From positions 682,001 through 746,000 of the forward strand of contig JANTQA010000063.1 in NCBI GenBank assembly GCA_027625915.1: a stretch of 64,000 nt of DNA, in the 5' to 3' direction. Of the stretch, positions 43,101 to 54,857 are shown one piece after another; positions within the stretch are counted from its first letter, which is position 1, and every line of letters starts with the position of its first letter. The position numbers were made by a program, and so were the translations under genes. This DNA comes from Anaeramoeba flamelloides (taxonomy: Eukaryota; Metamonada; Anaeramoebidae). The notes beneath the pieces were generated by a model. That model searched no databases. It was given only the letters and a program-made list of their open reading frames with translations, and was not told the DNA's origin.

Positions 43101-46100
43101 AGTTGTTCCAAATAGAAGAACTCAAATAAAATTGGTTGATGGTTTCTAGCCATTTGATCGATCAATAATCCTAATAGAATTTTTACAAATTTACCTTTGT
43201 ATTTTTTTGTTTTGATCTCTCCAAAATTTTTAACACACCGATAATTTATTAGTATTGATAATTATTTATTTATTTATTGTTTTGTGAGTATTGTAATTTA
43301 TAAACAAGTGTTAATATTACAATTAGTAAATGGTTCTAATTTGGTATTTCTTCTAGAATTGATTAATTAAGATTTTTTTATTCAAAAATTGAATTTTGGT
43401 ATGTTAAAAATTTTGAATTTGATAATATATATCTCCAACCAATTAACTGGTTTAAAATTGTAGAAACAACCATTTTCAGATTTTCTTTTGGAAAAATTAA
43501 AAAAAAATATGTAAAAATTATGTAATGATCTTTCTTCAAATTGAAAATATTCCATTTGGATAACAACAAAATCAATTTGAAATACAATATTTAATCATAA
43601 AAAACAAACTTCTTGTTTAAACGAACTTGATTAAATAATTATATGTCCCTAAGACCCAAAAAACACTAAAAATTGAAAACGGATCAAATACCTTTCATTA
43701 AAAAAATTAAAAAAACTAAATGAAAAAATAAAAATAAATCAAGTTTCCATTTAACTTTTTCTTGAAAACATTTTTTGCCAAAATGATTGAATTCAAAGTT
43801 GAAATTATGTGTATTTTTAGATACACACTCTTATTTTAACTCATTTACTAAAACAAATTCTAAATTATGGGAATTTTCTTTTTCACAAAAGGGACTAATT
43901 TGGTCTTCAAATGTTTTTTTTATTTTTAAATGTAAAATTAAAAAAAAAGTTCAACTAAAACGATAAACTCTCCAGAAATATCTTCTAATTTAATAAATTA
44001 ACTTATTCTTTAATTTCAAAATTTTCTCAACCCCATTTTTCAAAAAAAATAAAAAAGTGCACACTAATTTCAAAAAATATTTTCGATATTCAAAAGTTGG
44101 GAGTGTTTTTATTCTAAAAAAATTTATCATAGTGTTTAATTGAATTAAGTTATAAGCTAGATTTCGAAAAATATTAATCAGAAAAAAATAGTGCTTAATT
44201 TTATTAAGGACATATATTAACAATGAAAAAAAAATAATAAAAAAATGAAAACTCTTTAAAAACGGTTATCTTTATCAATTAGTTAAAAATAATATAAATG
44301 GATAGAATTATTTATATAAAATTCGTTCTAAATTTATAGAATTTACTTTATAATTATATTTTTTTAAAAAAACACCAAATAATTTAAAAAAAAATTCACT
44401 TATAGTAGAAAGCATATAAATAAAAACAAAAAATAAATTTTCTTTTGATCAGTAGTCAAAGCCTGATTTTGATTGTAAAAAATATTTGATAGAAATTTTA
44501 ATTATAAAACCTTATTACAAAAACTATTTAATAAAAACACTTATTTTCAAAACCAAAAATTTATTGACAGACGAGAACTCTTACTTGTTGAATTATTTTT
44601 GATAATATCATAATAGATGTTTTGATGATAACATTAATTATCACATAGTGGTAATAAATTTGCGAAAATATTATAAAATCGCGATAAGTCTTACTTTATC
44701 GTAAATAATCATAAATTCATGGAAAATCACTTTATTATTACGATAATCACATTATCGCAAAAAATCATGAAAATTATTTTTTTAAAATCACCTGAAAAAA
44801 AAATCTTGATTTTTACAGTCAAAAGACTTTTTCAACACTTCCTCCCCTTTAAAAACCTTAGAAAATGTTTGCAAGTGTTGTGAATTGTATTTGAGTGTTT
44901 GGAAGTTTTGAAATACAGAACGTTTTATAAACATAATAAAATTATTTTTTGTTATTTAAAAAAATTTTTCTTTTCATTTTGTTATTTTATTCCTTCAAAA
45001 TTACAATTCCAAATGAATTTTATGATCAAACAAATAATAACCCATTCATAAAATTCACTTGATTCTGTAATCGATGTGTGCTTTTTCGAAAATGGTGATA
45101 TTACCTAACAAGTTAAATAATACAAGTGTAATAGAGAGGAATTTTCATTCTTATTAATGATCTATCAAAAAAAAAAAAAAAAAAAAATCCTTTGAACCCC
45201 TCGTTGAGTTTTCTGTATAATGTTAAGAGAAGAGAAGAAGAAGAAGAATTAACAAGAAGAAAACAAGCTTTTAAACAATCTTTATAATTAGTGATAGTGT
45301 TGCTAGGTTATTGAGAAATGTTTTGAAAAGTTACCCATAACTCCTTTAAACCTCGATAGAATATAAGAAAATCATTTAACCCAAGTTCATTCTTTGAAGA
45401 ACACATGAAGAGGTTGGTAGTTTTAACGAGTGTTTTTATTCATAGCAATTTATAATACACTAATATAGACTGACAAATTATGATTTACTTTTTGTTATTA
45501 CTGCTGATGATCTAAAAGATGAATTGATCTGTTTGCCAATCAAAGTCAAATCAAAATACAATAAATCTTTTTTTCTGATCCTTGGTTGTGTTAATTTGTT
45601 TCTTTTTTGTTGTTTTTTTTGAACAAGAATAACTTTTTTTTTCAAGATCTCTTTTTTTGATTAAACAAAAATTTTACTTTTTCAAAATATTGTTGAATAA
45701 GCGATTATCCTATCAGCTATGATATTGTGTTTAATTTTTTATCACAACATTTAGGTGTTTATCAGGCTTTTCAGAATAATTATTGTGATTTTATAGAATA
45801 TCACAATTTTTCATATTATTTCGATTTCTGATATTATCGTGATTTATGAAAATATTGTGATTTGATAAAAATAATCGAGATTTTTGAAACTTTATCGTGA
45901 CTGAAAACGATATCGCCAAATCCTCTAATATACTAAAAAGTGGATATCGATACTCTTTATACAGCGGTTCCAACTCTACTGTGAAAATTTATAGACATAG
46001 CAATTGAATGTTTATTATAAATTGTGTTTTATGAAATAGAAAATTCAATTTCTCTCATAACATAAAATTTTCAATTTCTCTTAGATCATAAGAGAAAATT

Positions 46101-49100
46101 TTTTTTTGTAATAAACAAAGACAAAAATTAAATTTCACAAGAAAAGAAATCACAGAAATCATACAAACTTGAAAGTATTTTTTGATCATGCTTTTATAAA
46201 TTGTTGAAACCTGATATTTTTCCAATTTTGGAAATTGAAGATCCGCATTAATGATAAGTTTTTTTCTGAATTTGTTTGTCAAATTACAAAAATCAAAGGA
46301 ACCAAAAAATGGATAATATAATTTTTAATCTTAAATTATAAATTTTACAGTTGTTGATGAACTTTCATAACCATTTTTACTATTTGTCATATAGTATAAA
46401 ATTTTGTAATAGAAAATCAATTTCTAGGGTCTTATAAATTTTCAGGGTAGAGTTGGAACGGCTGTTGTAACTTTGGCAGATCTAATACTACAATTATAAT
46501 TTTATTCTGAAAATGAAAATTGAATTGAGTGATTTCTATTAAAACAAATATAATTTTTTAATTTTGCAATCGGGCAGTTAGTTTAATACAATTTGAATGT
46601 TTTTTTTGATTTTTTTTTTTTTTTAGTGCAAAAAAAAAATTATTTATTAGGATATAAAAAAAATTTTTTAAACTCAATTTTAGATTAATAAAATTTGATT
46701 TGATATGATATATTGTTGAGGAAGAAGTGTGAAATATACCCATAATGCCCTATAACCTAAATTTCTAAAAAGAAATTTAAGTGTAAAATCTGTGAGTTTA
46801 CAATTTAAATAAAGAGATCAAAATAATTGGTCCCAACAATAGAACAAATGAAATATATTACTTTATTAAGTTTTTAAATCGAACTTTATAAAGCTGGTTT
46901 ACATTTATAAAGTGCTGAGTTTTTAAGAATAAAGATTTAGTTTTTGAAATTTTCCTTTTGTTGATTTGCTTTTGTTTACAAACTTTTTTATTTTTATTTT
47001 TTTGCAAGTTTCCTAAATCTTGTTTTCGCAAAATACCAGTCCAAGATACTGCTCAGAAGCAATCTTAACACAGTCCAATTACAGACTCACCAGATTATTT
47101 TTATAGTTCTTTTCAGTTCAGCTCATTCGGTTTCAATTTGCTTTAGTTGCTTTCAGTTCTCTTCAGTTTCTATTAAGTTCATTCTGTTTCTTTAAGATCT
47201 ACAAAGTATAGTTCAGTTTGTTTAAGATCTAATCATGACCAAGTTTACCAATACCTATAATGATTTTTTTTATCACTTATACCTCCTTCAAAAACTTGAA
47301 AAAAAAACAAAAATGGGAGAAACTAAACACATAAAAAGAAAAGGAAGAGGAACCCAAACAAAAAAGAATTTGTAAAAAAAAAGTATAAAAAATCAAGATT
47401 CAATATTATATAAACAATGCATATTCTTTGAAATAATGAATAAATAATTATATTAACTCTAATATTTTTTAAACTTCTAAAAAAAAAAAAAAAACCTAAA
47501 GCTTTTTAGATGCACTTGATCGTATTGTTGATGAAGATTATATTCCAAATAATCAAGATATTTTAAATTGTAGAATCCCAACAACTGGAGTTATAACAAT
47601 GGAGTTTGAAGTCAATGAACGGCCATGGTGCGTTGTTGATGTTGGGGGACAAAGAAGTGAAAGAAGAAAATGGATTCACCAATTTGATGATGTTGATTTA
47701 ATTGTTTATGTTGTTGCAATTTCAGAATTTGATCAAAAGTTATTTGAAGACGAGTCCGTAAATAGAACGAAGGAATCTTTAGATTTATTTGATTCTACAG
47801 TCAACAATGAATATTTTCATAAAACGCAATGCGTGCTATTACTTAATAAGCTTGATTTGTTCAAATCCAAAATAACAAAAGAAAGACTACAATCCACTTT
47901 CCCAGAATATGATGGGGATGGAAGTGTTGAGGATGCGAAAGAATTTATCACCAATAAATTTTTAAAACTTGGGGATAATAGACATCGTAAAATTAAAACT
48001 CAGTATACTTGTGCTAATGTAACTGACAATATAAAACAAGTTTTTGTAAGTAGTTTTAAATATTTAATACTTTTTTTTTTTTTTCCAAAATTTTTATCTT
48101 TATAATATTAGAAAAATTTTAAACAACTTTGACAAAAATTTTTTCAAAATTACCTTGAAAACAATTCAGCAAACTTCAATAGGACTATTTTTAGATACTC
48201 TAATAAAAAATTTTTTGTCACACTTTTTTAAAATCTCTTTGAATTTTTGAAATATTTTCTTGATCAAATACATCTACAAATGAAAAATAAGTAAATTTTG
48301 TCTCAAAAAATTTTTTTTTATTCTGTGAATTAAATTAAAACTGTTCACCGCCACTACTTGTACTTTTAATTATTAAAAATTTAAAAAATGTCGAAATTTT
48401 TTTAATTTGTGAAATAAATAATGAAGGGCTACGTTCAAAAATAGATTACAACTGTATTAATTTTCATTAATATCTAAAAATACCATAAATTTATTATTTT
48501 AATATTTTACAAGTATCTCGTCACATCAGTTCATTTGCTTCATACTCAAGGGGTAACTTGAAACCAAAAAGGGTATTGTGAAATTACCCTTTTTTTAGTA
48601 GAAAAAATTCAAATAACAAAAAAAAAAAAAAACTTATCTCTCAATTACCAAAACAATTCAAATCAGAAACTAAAAAAAAAATCAAAGGATCTAATTGACA
48701 AAAATTCAGATTTAAAAATAAAAAAAAACAATCTTTTCTTGTTTTATATTTCCAAATGATTAGAATTTTTCAATTTGAAACATATTGTTTTCTTTTAGTA
48801 CAAAATCGATTTAATTCGATTAAATCTAATTTATGGTTATTTTTCTATAACTATTTATATTTTACAAAGTAAGTATTTTGTTTATTTTTTTTAAGAAAAA
48901 ATAAACCATTGAAATAAAGAAAAAAATGAAAAAAAAATCTTCAAGATCTCAAAAAGTGCCAAAGAACAAGACTTCAAAATCAAAACACAGTCATTTTCAA
49001 CATTATAGATTCATAACTGTTCAAATTGGAAATTGAGTGTCGATCTCTTTGGCTTTTTTCTAAAAATTTACTCGTTTTTGATTCTTGATTTTTGGAAATT

Positions 49101-50434
49101 TATCGTACATCACCTGTTGATTTGTTTTTAATTGGTTTTAGGCACTCATGAAAATCACTAAAAAAATTTAATTTCAATTTCAGAAAATTATTTTTAACAT
49201 AATGACCCGTCCCTTAATGACTACGTTCCCACCCTTTAGAGTGTTTGGTTATTGTGTTATTTCACTTTTACTTCTCAAAAAGAATTTTCAATCTCAAGAA
49301 ATTGGACAAAAAAAAAAAAAAAAAAAAAGCATTTTTTTGTCATCTTTACCTTTTCACAAAGACTTTTTTTCTTTCTTCTTAATTAAAAGGAAAATTGAAA
49401 ATAACAAAAAAAATAATTGCTACAAAAAAATGGCTTTTCGGGATTTTTAAAATGAAAGTTCAAATTTGAGAACAGTTCAAACTTGTAAAAGTAAATTTAA
49501 CAAATACTGTAGAACAGCCCAAGAAAATAGTGTGATTTTATAGATTTGTAATGTAAATTCTAAAATATTAAAATCAAAATTTAGTATGATCTAACAAGGC
49601 AAAAATTGTGAAAATTGTTGAAATTGTTAAAATTTCCCATTTTTTTCATAAAAGAAAAACTCAGTGTGTAAATTTTCCTGAGATTACAAAACTCTTCCAA
49701 GGGTGTTTTTATATATTATTTCGCAGTTTTCGCCTGAAAATGTAGTCCTTAAAGTTCACAACGCCTTAAACTGGAAAAAAAATATTGAAAAAAAAAAATG
49801 AATAATTACTAAAAAGAATTTTTTATAGCCAAAATTCTTAACTAATATTGAAATTCTTTCAAAAAATTCTTCAAAATTTAAATATCGAATAGATTCCAAA
49901 ACAAAAAACGTTTCTCATCTGTGAGATATTCTATTATTGTTATTTAGATAATAAAATCAATAAATTCCATCTCAAAAATAACTATTGGTATAAAATTGTC
50001 ATTTGAAATTCTTGGTTTTTTTTGCTTATTCTTAAAATAAAAAATTATTTTCAGAATAAAAACCAAAATCTCACCCAATCTGACATTTATAATATCTGAA
50101 AATAAAAAATAAACTTAAAGACATAGATACTCTATGTAACTATGAGGTGTTTAGAGAGAATCTTACAGTAATCAAATATTTTTAAATAAAAAAATCATCT
50201 TTATAAATCTTTCTTTGACAATAAAAGAACAGCACAAATTTCATTTTTTGTAATTGTTCATAAATAAATTTTTAATTAAATCATCTTTTTTTATATACAA
50301 TCATTTTTAAAATAATTATTTAAATCTTCTTTCTTCTTTTTTTCTCTTATATTTTAACAATAAAACAATTATAATAGGATGTAATTCAACAAATTGTTCT
50401 AGAAAATTGTTTAAAGGATTTGGGAAAACTATAA
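40132..50434 (+). CDS. Heterotrimeric G-protein alpha subunit, six exons
   Basis: Exons 40132-40261, 40384-40464, 40812-40912, 41275-41429, 47502-48045 and 50378-50434 join in phase to 355 residues, the usual G-alpha length. The N-terminus MGGRKSKKKKK has Gly2 and Ser6, as in the N-myristoylation consensus, plus a polybasic stretch and no Cys3 for palmitoylation. G1 is GTGESGKST (44-52). The helical domain has NLILHTKELI and VLWGDDVLKSAFEQRS. Switch I contains the catalytic Arg and Thr in CRIPTTG (R180). G3 is DVGGQRSERRKW with catalytic Gln206, G4 is NKLD (271-274), and G5 is TCANVTD in place of TCATDT. The C-terminus ENCLKDLGKL lacks the Cys at position -4 that pertussis toxin modifies in Gi. 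All GTPase residues are present, so an active receptor-coupled switch at the plasma membrane is expected. Confidence 0.93.
42410..42535 (+). repeat. Dispersed repeat block, pair of 55930
   Basis: TTAGAATTGGGAACTTAGATG onward matches 55930-56045, including GAATGAAAATATTGATCTTTTTATT. A shorter piece of the same block lies at 26330-26365. Confidence 0.6.
42920..43225 (+). repeat. Dispersed repeat S (5' block)
   Basis: Matches 62380-62690 in the same orientation: CAATTTCATTCAAATTGAAA, AATATGAAAATCATTTTTTC, CTCAAATAAAATTGGTTGAT and CCATTTGATCGATCAATAAT. Confidence 0.6.
43641..44216 (-). mobile_element. 0.58 kb DNA element, copy 2 (in G-alpha intron)
   Basis: Short terminal inverted repeats ATATGTCCCTAA (43641) and TTAAGGACATAT (to 44216) bound 576 bp without coding potential. 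It is an inverted copy of 37920-38530. Confidence 0.7.
44580..45960 (-). mobile_element. Element with degenerate GATAATTAT arrays, inverted copy
   Basis: AT-rich tandem-like arrays (units such as AATCGCGATAAGT, ATTATCGTGATTT) at both ends, about 44590-44800 and 45690-45920, lie around a 0.9 kb core that matches 24900-26210 in reverse complement. No coding frame. The copy at 24.4 kb has the second array and core but is interrupted by another element. Confidence 0.5.
45960..46467. mobile_element. 0.51 kb TIR element flanked by TA
   Basis: Left TA-CAGCGGTTCCAACTCTAC and right GTAGAGTTGGAACGGCTGTTG-TA are inverted repeats, extending inward through TGAAAATTTATA for about 35 bp. TA at both borders fits a Tc1/mariner-type target duplication. 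No transposase frame, so non-autonomous. Confidence 0.65.
46715..46860 (+). repeat. Diverged piece of repeat R
   Basis: CCCATAATGCCCTATAACCTAA, then AAGTGTAAAATCTGTGAGTTTAC aligns loosely with 32125-32215 and 36205-36290. Confidence 0.4.
48046..50377 (+). other. 2.3 kb intron 5 of the G-alpha gene
   Basis: Donor TTTTT|GTAAGTAG and acceptor ATTATAATAG|GATGTA, phase 0, joining IKQVF to DVIQQIVLENCLKDLGKL. Homopolymers and no clear transposon. The 49202-49450 frame is low-complexity. Confidence 0.85.
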
Positions 50435-50654
50435 ATTAACAAATAATAATTTTTTATTTTTTTTTTAATGGTTAAATTTTTTTATTTTTTTATATTTTGA
50501 ATGTAAATATTGTACTAAAATAGATTTACAAACCACAATCACAAATTCTATTTTAAAAAAAATTACTTTTAATATGAGCTCAAGTATTTTTGTTCTAAAT
50601 CAAATTTAATTTTTTATTAAATATATCAATTAATTTATTGATAAATTCTAAAAA

Positions 50655-51325
50655 ATGTAAGAAAATGTCTTGTTTCTGGATGGGCTTATTGTTAGGGGTT
50701 TGGTTTAAAAAAAACACTAATCTGTTAAACGTCTGATTTTGAAGTGACTAAATTCGTAATTTCTAATTCAAACGGTTGATTAACACAAGTGTTAGATGCA
50801 TTTTAAACTTGATTTTTTTTTTTTCTAAAATAAGAATGAATTGAAGAGTATAATAAAAAAAAATAACGAGTTCAATAAAAAGAAAAAAAATGAACAAAAT
50901 AAAAATTGAAAAAATAGAGAAGAAAATTTTTTAGAATTAGTGAAATTGGGATGAATTTGTATAACTCTATGATCCATAATCATTTATATTTGAGATTTTT
51001 TTCTTTATAGAATGTTGAGTCGTGTTAATAAGGAAATATCTCAAATAATTTCAAAATCGAGGTTTTTTTTGTGTTCATTTTTGTTATCAATTCATCTTTC
51101 TCTTGTTGAAGGGAATATTAATCATAAAAAAAATCTAACAGTAAATTTTATTACAAATTCAAAAAAAAAAATTTACCTTTTCTTGGAATTGAAAAAATAA
51201 TTTAAAAATCTGTTTCCTAAAATACCTCACTTACTTTTAAAGTTATTTCAGATATAAATTATTGTTCTTAGAAGATTGATCCATTTTTCTCATTTTTGGA
51301 AAAGTTCAAAATTAAATACATTTTG
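50655..51325 (+). repeat. Dispersed repeat S (3' part)
   Basis: 50790-51110 matches 62790-63110 in the same orientation (GGAATTGGGGTGAATTCGTG at 62923 against GAAATTGGGATGAATTTGTA). 51140-51325 matches 29350-29535. Together with 42920-43225 and 62380-62690 this defines one larger non-coding family of about 1 kb. Confidence 0.55.
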
Positions 51326-51484
51326 TAATTAAACTTTGATTCTGTCAAAGGGACAAAGTCATTTTTTTTTTCGAAATATCAATTATTTTTTATAATTGGG
51401 CTTTAACCAAGATATTAGTAATAATTAGAATAATACACTTGTATGATAGTTGATATCCGTATTAAGTAAATCTAAAAAATCAAT

Positions 51485-52049
51485 ATAAACTCTTTTTCAG
51501 TCAAAGGGGCCCAGTTTTATTGAAGAAATGGAAGACATTCTATGAGTTTAATTCATTACACTTATCAAACTAAAATTTTCAATTTTTAGATCAAAATCAT
51601 TTTTTCTCATTTTGTAAAATTTTTTTTTTGTATTTTGTTTCCTTTTTGCTTTTTTTTTTTTTTTCTTTTTTATTTTTTTTTTTAAAAATTAACTTTGAAA
51701 AAAAAAATGTTTGAAAAACGAAATAAACATTAAGAAAAGTTAAGCTTTGTATGTTCTTTTAAAATTCATACATTTACAAGTAAAAAATCTTATTAACAAC
51801 AATTTTAATTTCCTAAAGAAATTGAGAATTTTGCACGAGACGTTCCAATGTAATGGTCCCAAAAAAATTTTTAACATTTTTTTTTTTTTGAAATTTATGG
51901 TTTGTTCAGGTATTTCTTTTATAATTATGGACTCTTATAAGAAGTTTATTATTTCTCGTATTTCTAAACAATCTAAGTTTGGTTGGTTCTTAAAAATAAA
52001 GTGACTTTTTCATTTTTGGCTGGGCCCCTTTGAGTGAAATGGAGTTTAT
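51485..52049. mobile_element. 0.56 kb TIR element with GGGGCCC motif
   Basis: Left TATAAACTCTTTTTCAGTCA followed by AAGGGGCCCAG, and right CTGGGCCCCTTTGAGTGAAA followed by TGGAGTTTAT, form TIRs of about 30 bp. GGGGCCC is striking in such AT-rich DNA. A half-site TGTCAAAGGGACAAAG lies upstream at 51346. No coding frame is convincing. Confidence 0.6.
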
Positions 52050-52924
52050 TTTCTTAAAAATTGAAAAAACTACAATTCTTGTAATCTCATTGAGAAAAAG
52101 CACAAGACTCATTTTGATCTTAAATTGAAGATCAAAATAAAAACAAATATCCAAATCTAATATTATGTTTCTGCAATCATTCATACTGTTTAAATAACAA
52201 TAAAATAACAAGTTTTTACCTGGTGATTATCGTTCTTGCAATAAAAAAAACAAATGTATGGCAAGTAAAAAAAAAAAAAAAAAAAAAAAAAGTAAAATCA
52301 GAAAAAAAGTGAAAAAATGATTGAAATTTTGAAATTTTCCAAAATAATTTTTCTTCTAAATTCCATTCATATCATTCAAACATGATTTAATACACTCACA
52401 ACAACTGATCACCTTTGACTCTAAAATATTTTATTTAGAAAAAAAAAAATATTTTCGATAATAATAAAGAAATCTTATTATTTGTGAATTTGTTGAAAAA
52501 TTATACATCCAAAATAAAACGAAGTTTTACAAAAAAATTCCAAATTAAAAAATCTACTCAATTTTGAAAACATTACAATAATTAATTTAAACTTAAAAAA
52601 ATGTAATTTCTTTATCTAAAGTACAGTTTAAAATCATTTTTTTTCTTTATTGAACAAAAAATATGTAAAAATCATCAAAGTTTATATTAAGACAAAAATG
52701 TTTCCAAAATTATTTTTTAAAAATATCCAAAATTCCTAAGAAAAAATGATGAATTATTTTTCAATTGAATTATTTCAAAAAAATAATTAATAAGAGGATA
52801 TTAATTGATTCAATGAAATTATAACTATCCTAGGATTTAAAGTATGGTTGATATTTACGATTATTGCTCAGATTTCCCAATATTGTAAAATTAATTTAAT
52901 TTATTTAAATTAATAATTGTATGT

Positions 52925-53215
52925 ATAATAAATTATCATTATTATTCACATCATTTTAAATATTTTTAAATTTATTAATTTAATAATTCGTTATATTTGA
53001 CTGTAATTTTACTTTAGAATATAAATTCTGTTATTAGGTTAGAAAGTGTCGTCTATTTATTTTATCTCGAAAAAAAAAAGTTATTATTATTATTGAAAAG
53101 GTTCAAATTATACCCAAAGTATCTTTTTACTTGATAATTCTTTCCGAAATTGAACCCTAAAATCATAGATTTCACAATTATTAATTAATGAAAATAATTT
53201 CGAACTATCTTCTGT
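52925..53215 (+). repeat. Dispersed repeat R, 5' portion
   Basis: Nearly identical to 36040-36200 over about 150 bp (AATAATTCGTTATATTTGACT, TTATTTTATCTCGAAAAAAA), then more diverged to TAATGAAAATAATTTCG. Confidence 0.75.
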
Positions 53216-53534
53216 TTAAAATCTATTCATTTCAATTTATTTATGATACATTGATCGATATCTGTAAGATAAGAATCCTCGATGAAAGTCAGACTATAGA
53301 AATACAAAAAAGATAACCAACTGAAAATTTTATCCCTTTAAAATTCATATACCAGTATAAAAAAAAATTCCACAATATTTCGGAAATACCTTATTGCTTA
53401 AATACATTTAAAAATTAAAAAGAATTGTGAATTTATTTTTAATGTTTGTGTTGATCAATAAAAAATGAATGTTACTCAAGGTACCCTAAAAGAAAAACAA
53501 AAAAAAAAAAAAATACTAAACGAGACTAGACTGC

Positions 53535-54857
53535 CTATTTTTTCTTTTTCAAATCGATTTTAACAGTACTTTTGATTATACCATACCCAATTGTTATTTT
53601 CGAATCCCTAATGATAAATCTAGCAAGTTTAGGATTTTGATCAAAGCTCTCTACACAGAGAGGCTTTAATGGTTTTAAAACGACGATTGCTGTTTCTGCA
53701 TTTTCTATGTACAGTGGGCTTTTTTCAATCGATTCATCGGCATTTTTGGGATCACATTTTTGAATAATTCTTTCCAACCTACAGGCACAATTTGCTGTAT
53801 GAACATAAAAGACGGGTGTGTAACCAACTTTAATTTTTGTTGGGTGGTTTACTATAATGACCTCTGCTGTAAATTCAGAGACTAAACATGGAGGGTCGTT
53901 GTTCAAAGCACCAAAAACCATCCCTCTTTTGAGTTCGTTTTTTTCGACACCAAGTACATTGATTCCGACATAATCACCAGACACTGCTTTCTCGAGAGAT
54001 TGATGAAAAGACTCTATCGATCTTATTTTAACGGCTTTTTGTAAATGGCTGACTTTCGTAATTATGGTACAATCTAAAGAGCCAGACTCAACTTTCCCAA
54101 CGGCAACTATACCAACACCACTGATTTTGAAAACATCAATAATTGGCATACGTAGTGGCAACTCAGTTAACCTTTGTGGAATTTGGATCGACTCGAGAGA
54201 AGACAAAAATGTTTCTCCTTTGTACCATTTCATTGTGGTTGGTGCACTATAAAAATTCTCTCCTTTCCAGCCTGAAATTGGAATAAATGGAACCTCATTT
54301 TGGTTGAAACCAAGCACATCCATAAGCTTGCTTAATTCAGATCTTATCTCCTTGAATCTTGTTTCAGAATAATTTACGGTCTTGTCATCCATTTTATTAA
54401 CAACTACAATTACTTGCTTGATACCCAAGGCAAACAACATCAGAAGGTGTTCTCGTGTTTGCCCGTTGGACGCGATACCTTCTTCGAATTCACTCTTGAT
54501 AGCAGAAATAACCAAAATAGCTACGTCTGCTTCAAATGCTCCCCAAAGAAAGTTCTTCACCAAATCACAGTGACCGGGTAGATTGATCATATTTAAAGCA
54601 TAATTAGAGGTGTGTACCATCCAGTTTGATGGCTTAATTGTTAGGCCTCGTTCCCTTTCCTCCTTTGTTTTGTCTAATATCCATGCATATTTATAAGATC
54701 CTTTTCCGATTTTTTCACTTTCTTGTTCAAACTTTTGAAGTGAACGCATATTGATCCCACCAAGTTTGAAAATAAAGTGCCCCAGTAATGTAGATTTTCC
54801 ACTATTTAAATGACCCACAAAAGCTACATTTGCTTTTTTCTTTTGGCGACTGTACAT
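53535..54857 (-). CDS. Divergent eEF1A-like translational GTPase
   Basis: 440 residues from ATG 54857 (MYSRQKKKANVAFVG), chosen because it matches the length and position of eEF1A starts. All three eEF1A domains are present. Domain I has G1 GHLNSGKST (15-23), RERGLTI (switch I region), G3 NLPGHCD (92-98), G4 NKMD (154-157) and G5-like PISGWKGENF. Domain II begins LPLRMPIIDVFKISGVGIVA. Domain III includes FTAEVIIVNHPTKIKVGYTP and CVESFDQNPKLARFIIRDS. Canonical eEF1A has GHVDSGKST and DxPGHRD. Here both Asp are Asn (N18, N92), while the catalytic His (H96) stays. eEF1A delivers aminoacyl-tRNA to the ribosome, while Hbs1 and eRF3 relatives act in rescue and termination. With no N-terminal extension this is closer to eEF1A, but probably a specialised paralogue. 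Intronless. Confidence 0.85.
   Translation of the reverse strand: MYSRQKKKANVAFVGHLNSGKSTLLGHFIFKLGGINMRSLQKFEQESEKIGKGSYKYAWILDKTKEERERGLTIKPSNWMVHTSNYALNMINLPGHCDLVKNFLWGAFEADVAILVISAIKSEFEEGIASNGQTREHLLMLFALGIKQVIVVVNKMDDKTVNYSETRFKEIRSELSKLMDVLGFNQNEVPFIPISGWKGENFYSAPTTMKWYKGETFLSSLESIQIPQRLTELPLRMPIIDVFKISGVGIVAVGKVESGSLDCTIITKVSHLQKAVKIRSIESFHQSLEKAVSGDYVGINVLGVEKNELKRGMVFGALNNDPPCLVSEFTAEVIIVNHPTKIKVGYTPVFYVHTANCACRLERIIQKCDPKNADESIEKSPLYIENAETAIVVLKPLKPLCVESFDQNPKLARFIIRDSKITIGYGIIKSTVKIDLKKKK

Larger units (their letters stand above)
41430..47501 (+). other. 6.1 kb intron 4 of the G-alpha gene
   Basis: Donor GGATA|GTAAAAT and acceptor CCTAAAG|CTTTTTAGA, phase 2, rebuilding HGYFLDALDR. 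It holds repeat blocks (42410-43225), the 43641-44216 element, the array-bearing element (44580-45960), a TA-flanked TIR element (45960-46467) and part of repeat R (46715-46860). Just before exon 5, 47040-47235 is comparatively GC-rich with recurring TTTCAGTTC words. Confidence 0.85.

Noticed and set aside
49202-49450. 82-codon frame in G-alpha intron 5
   Set aside because: Contains a long Lys run from poly(A), no recognisable domain, and lies within a well-supported intron.
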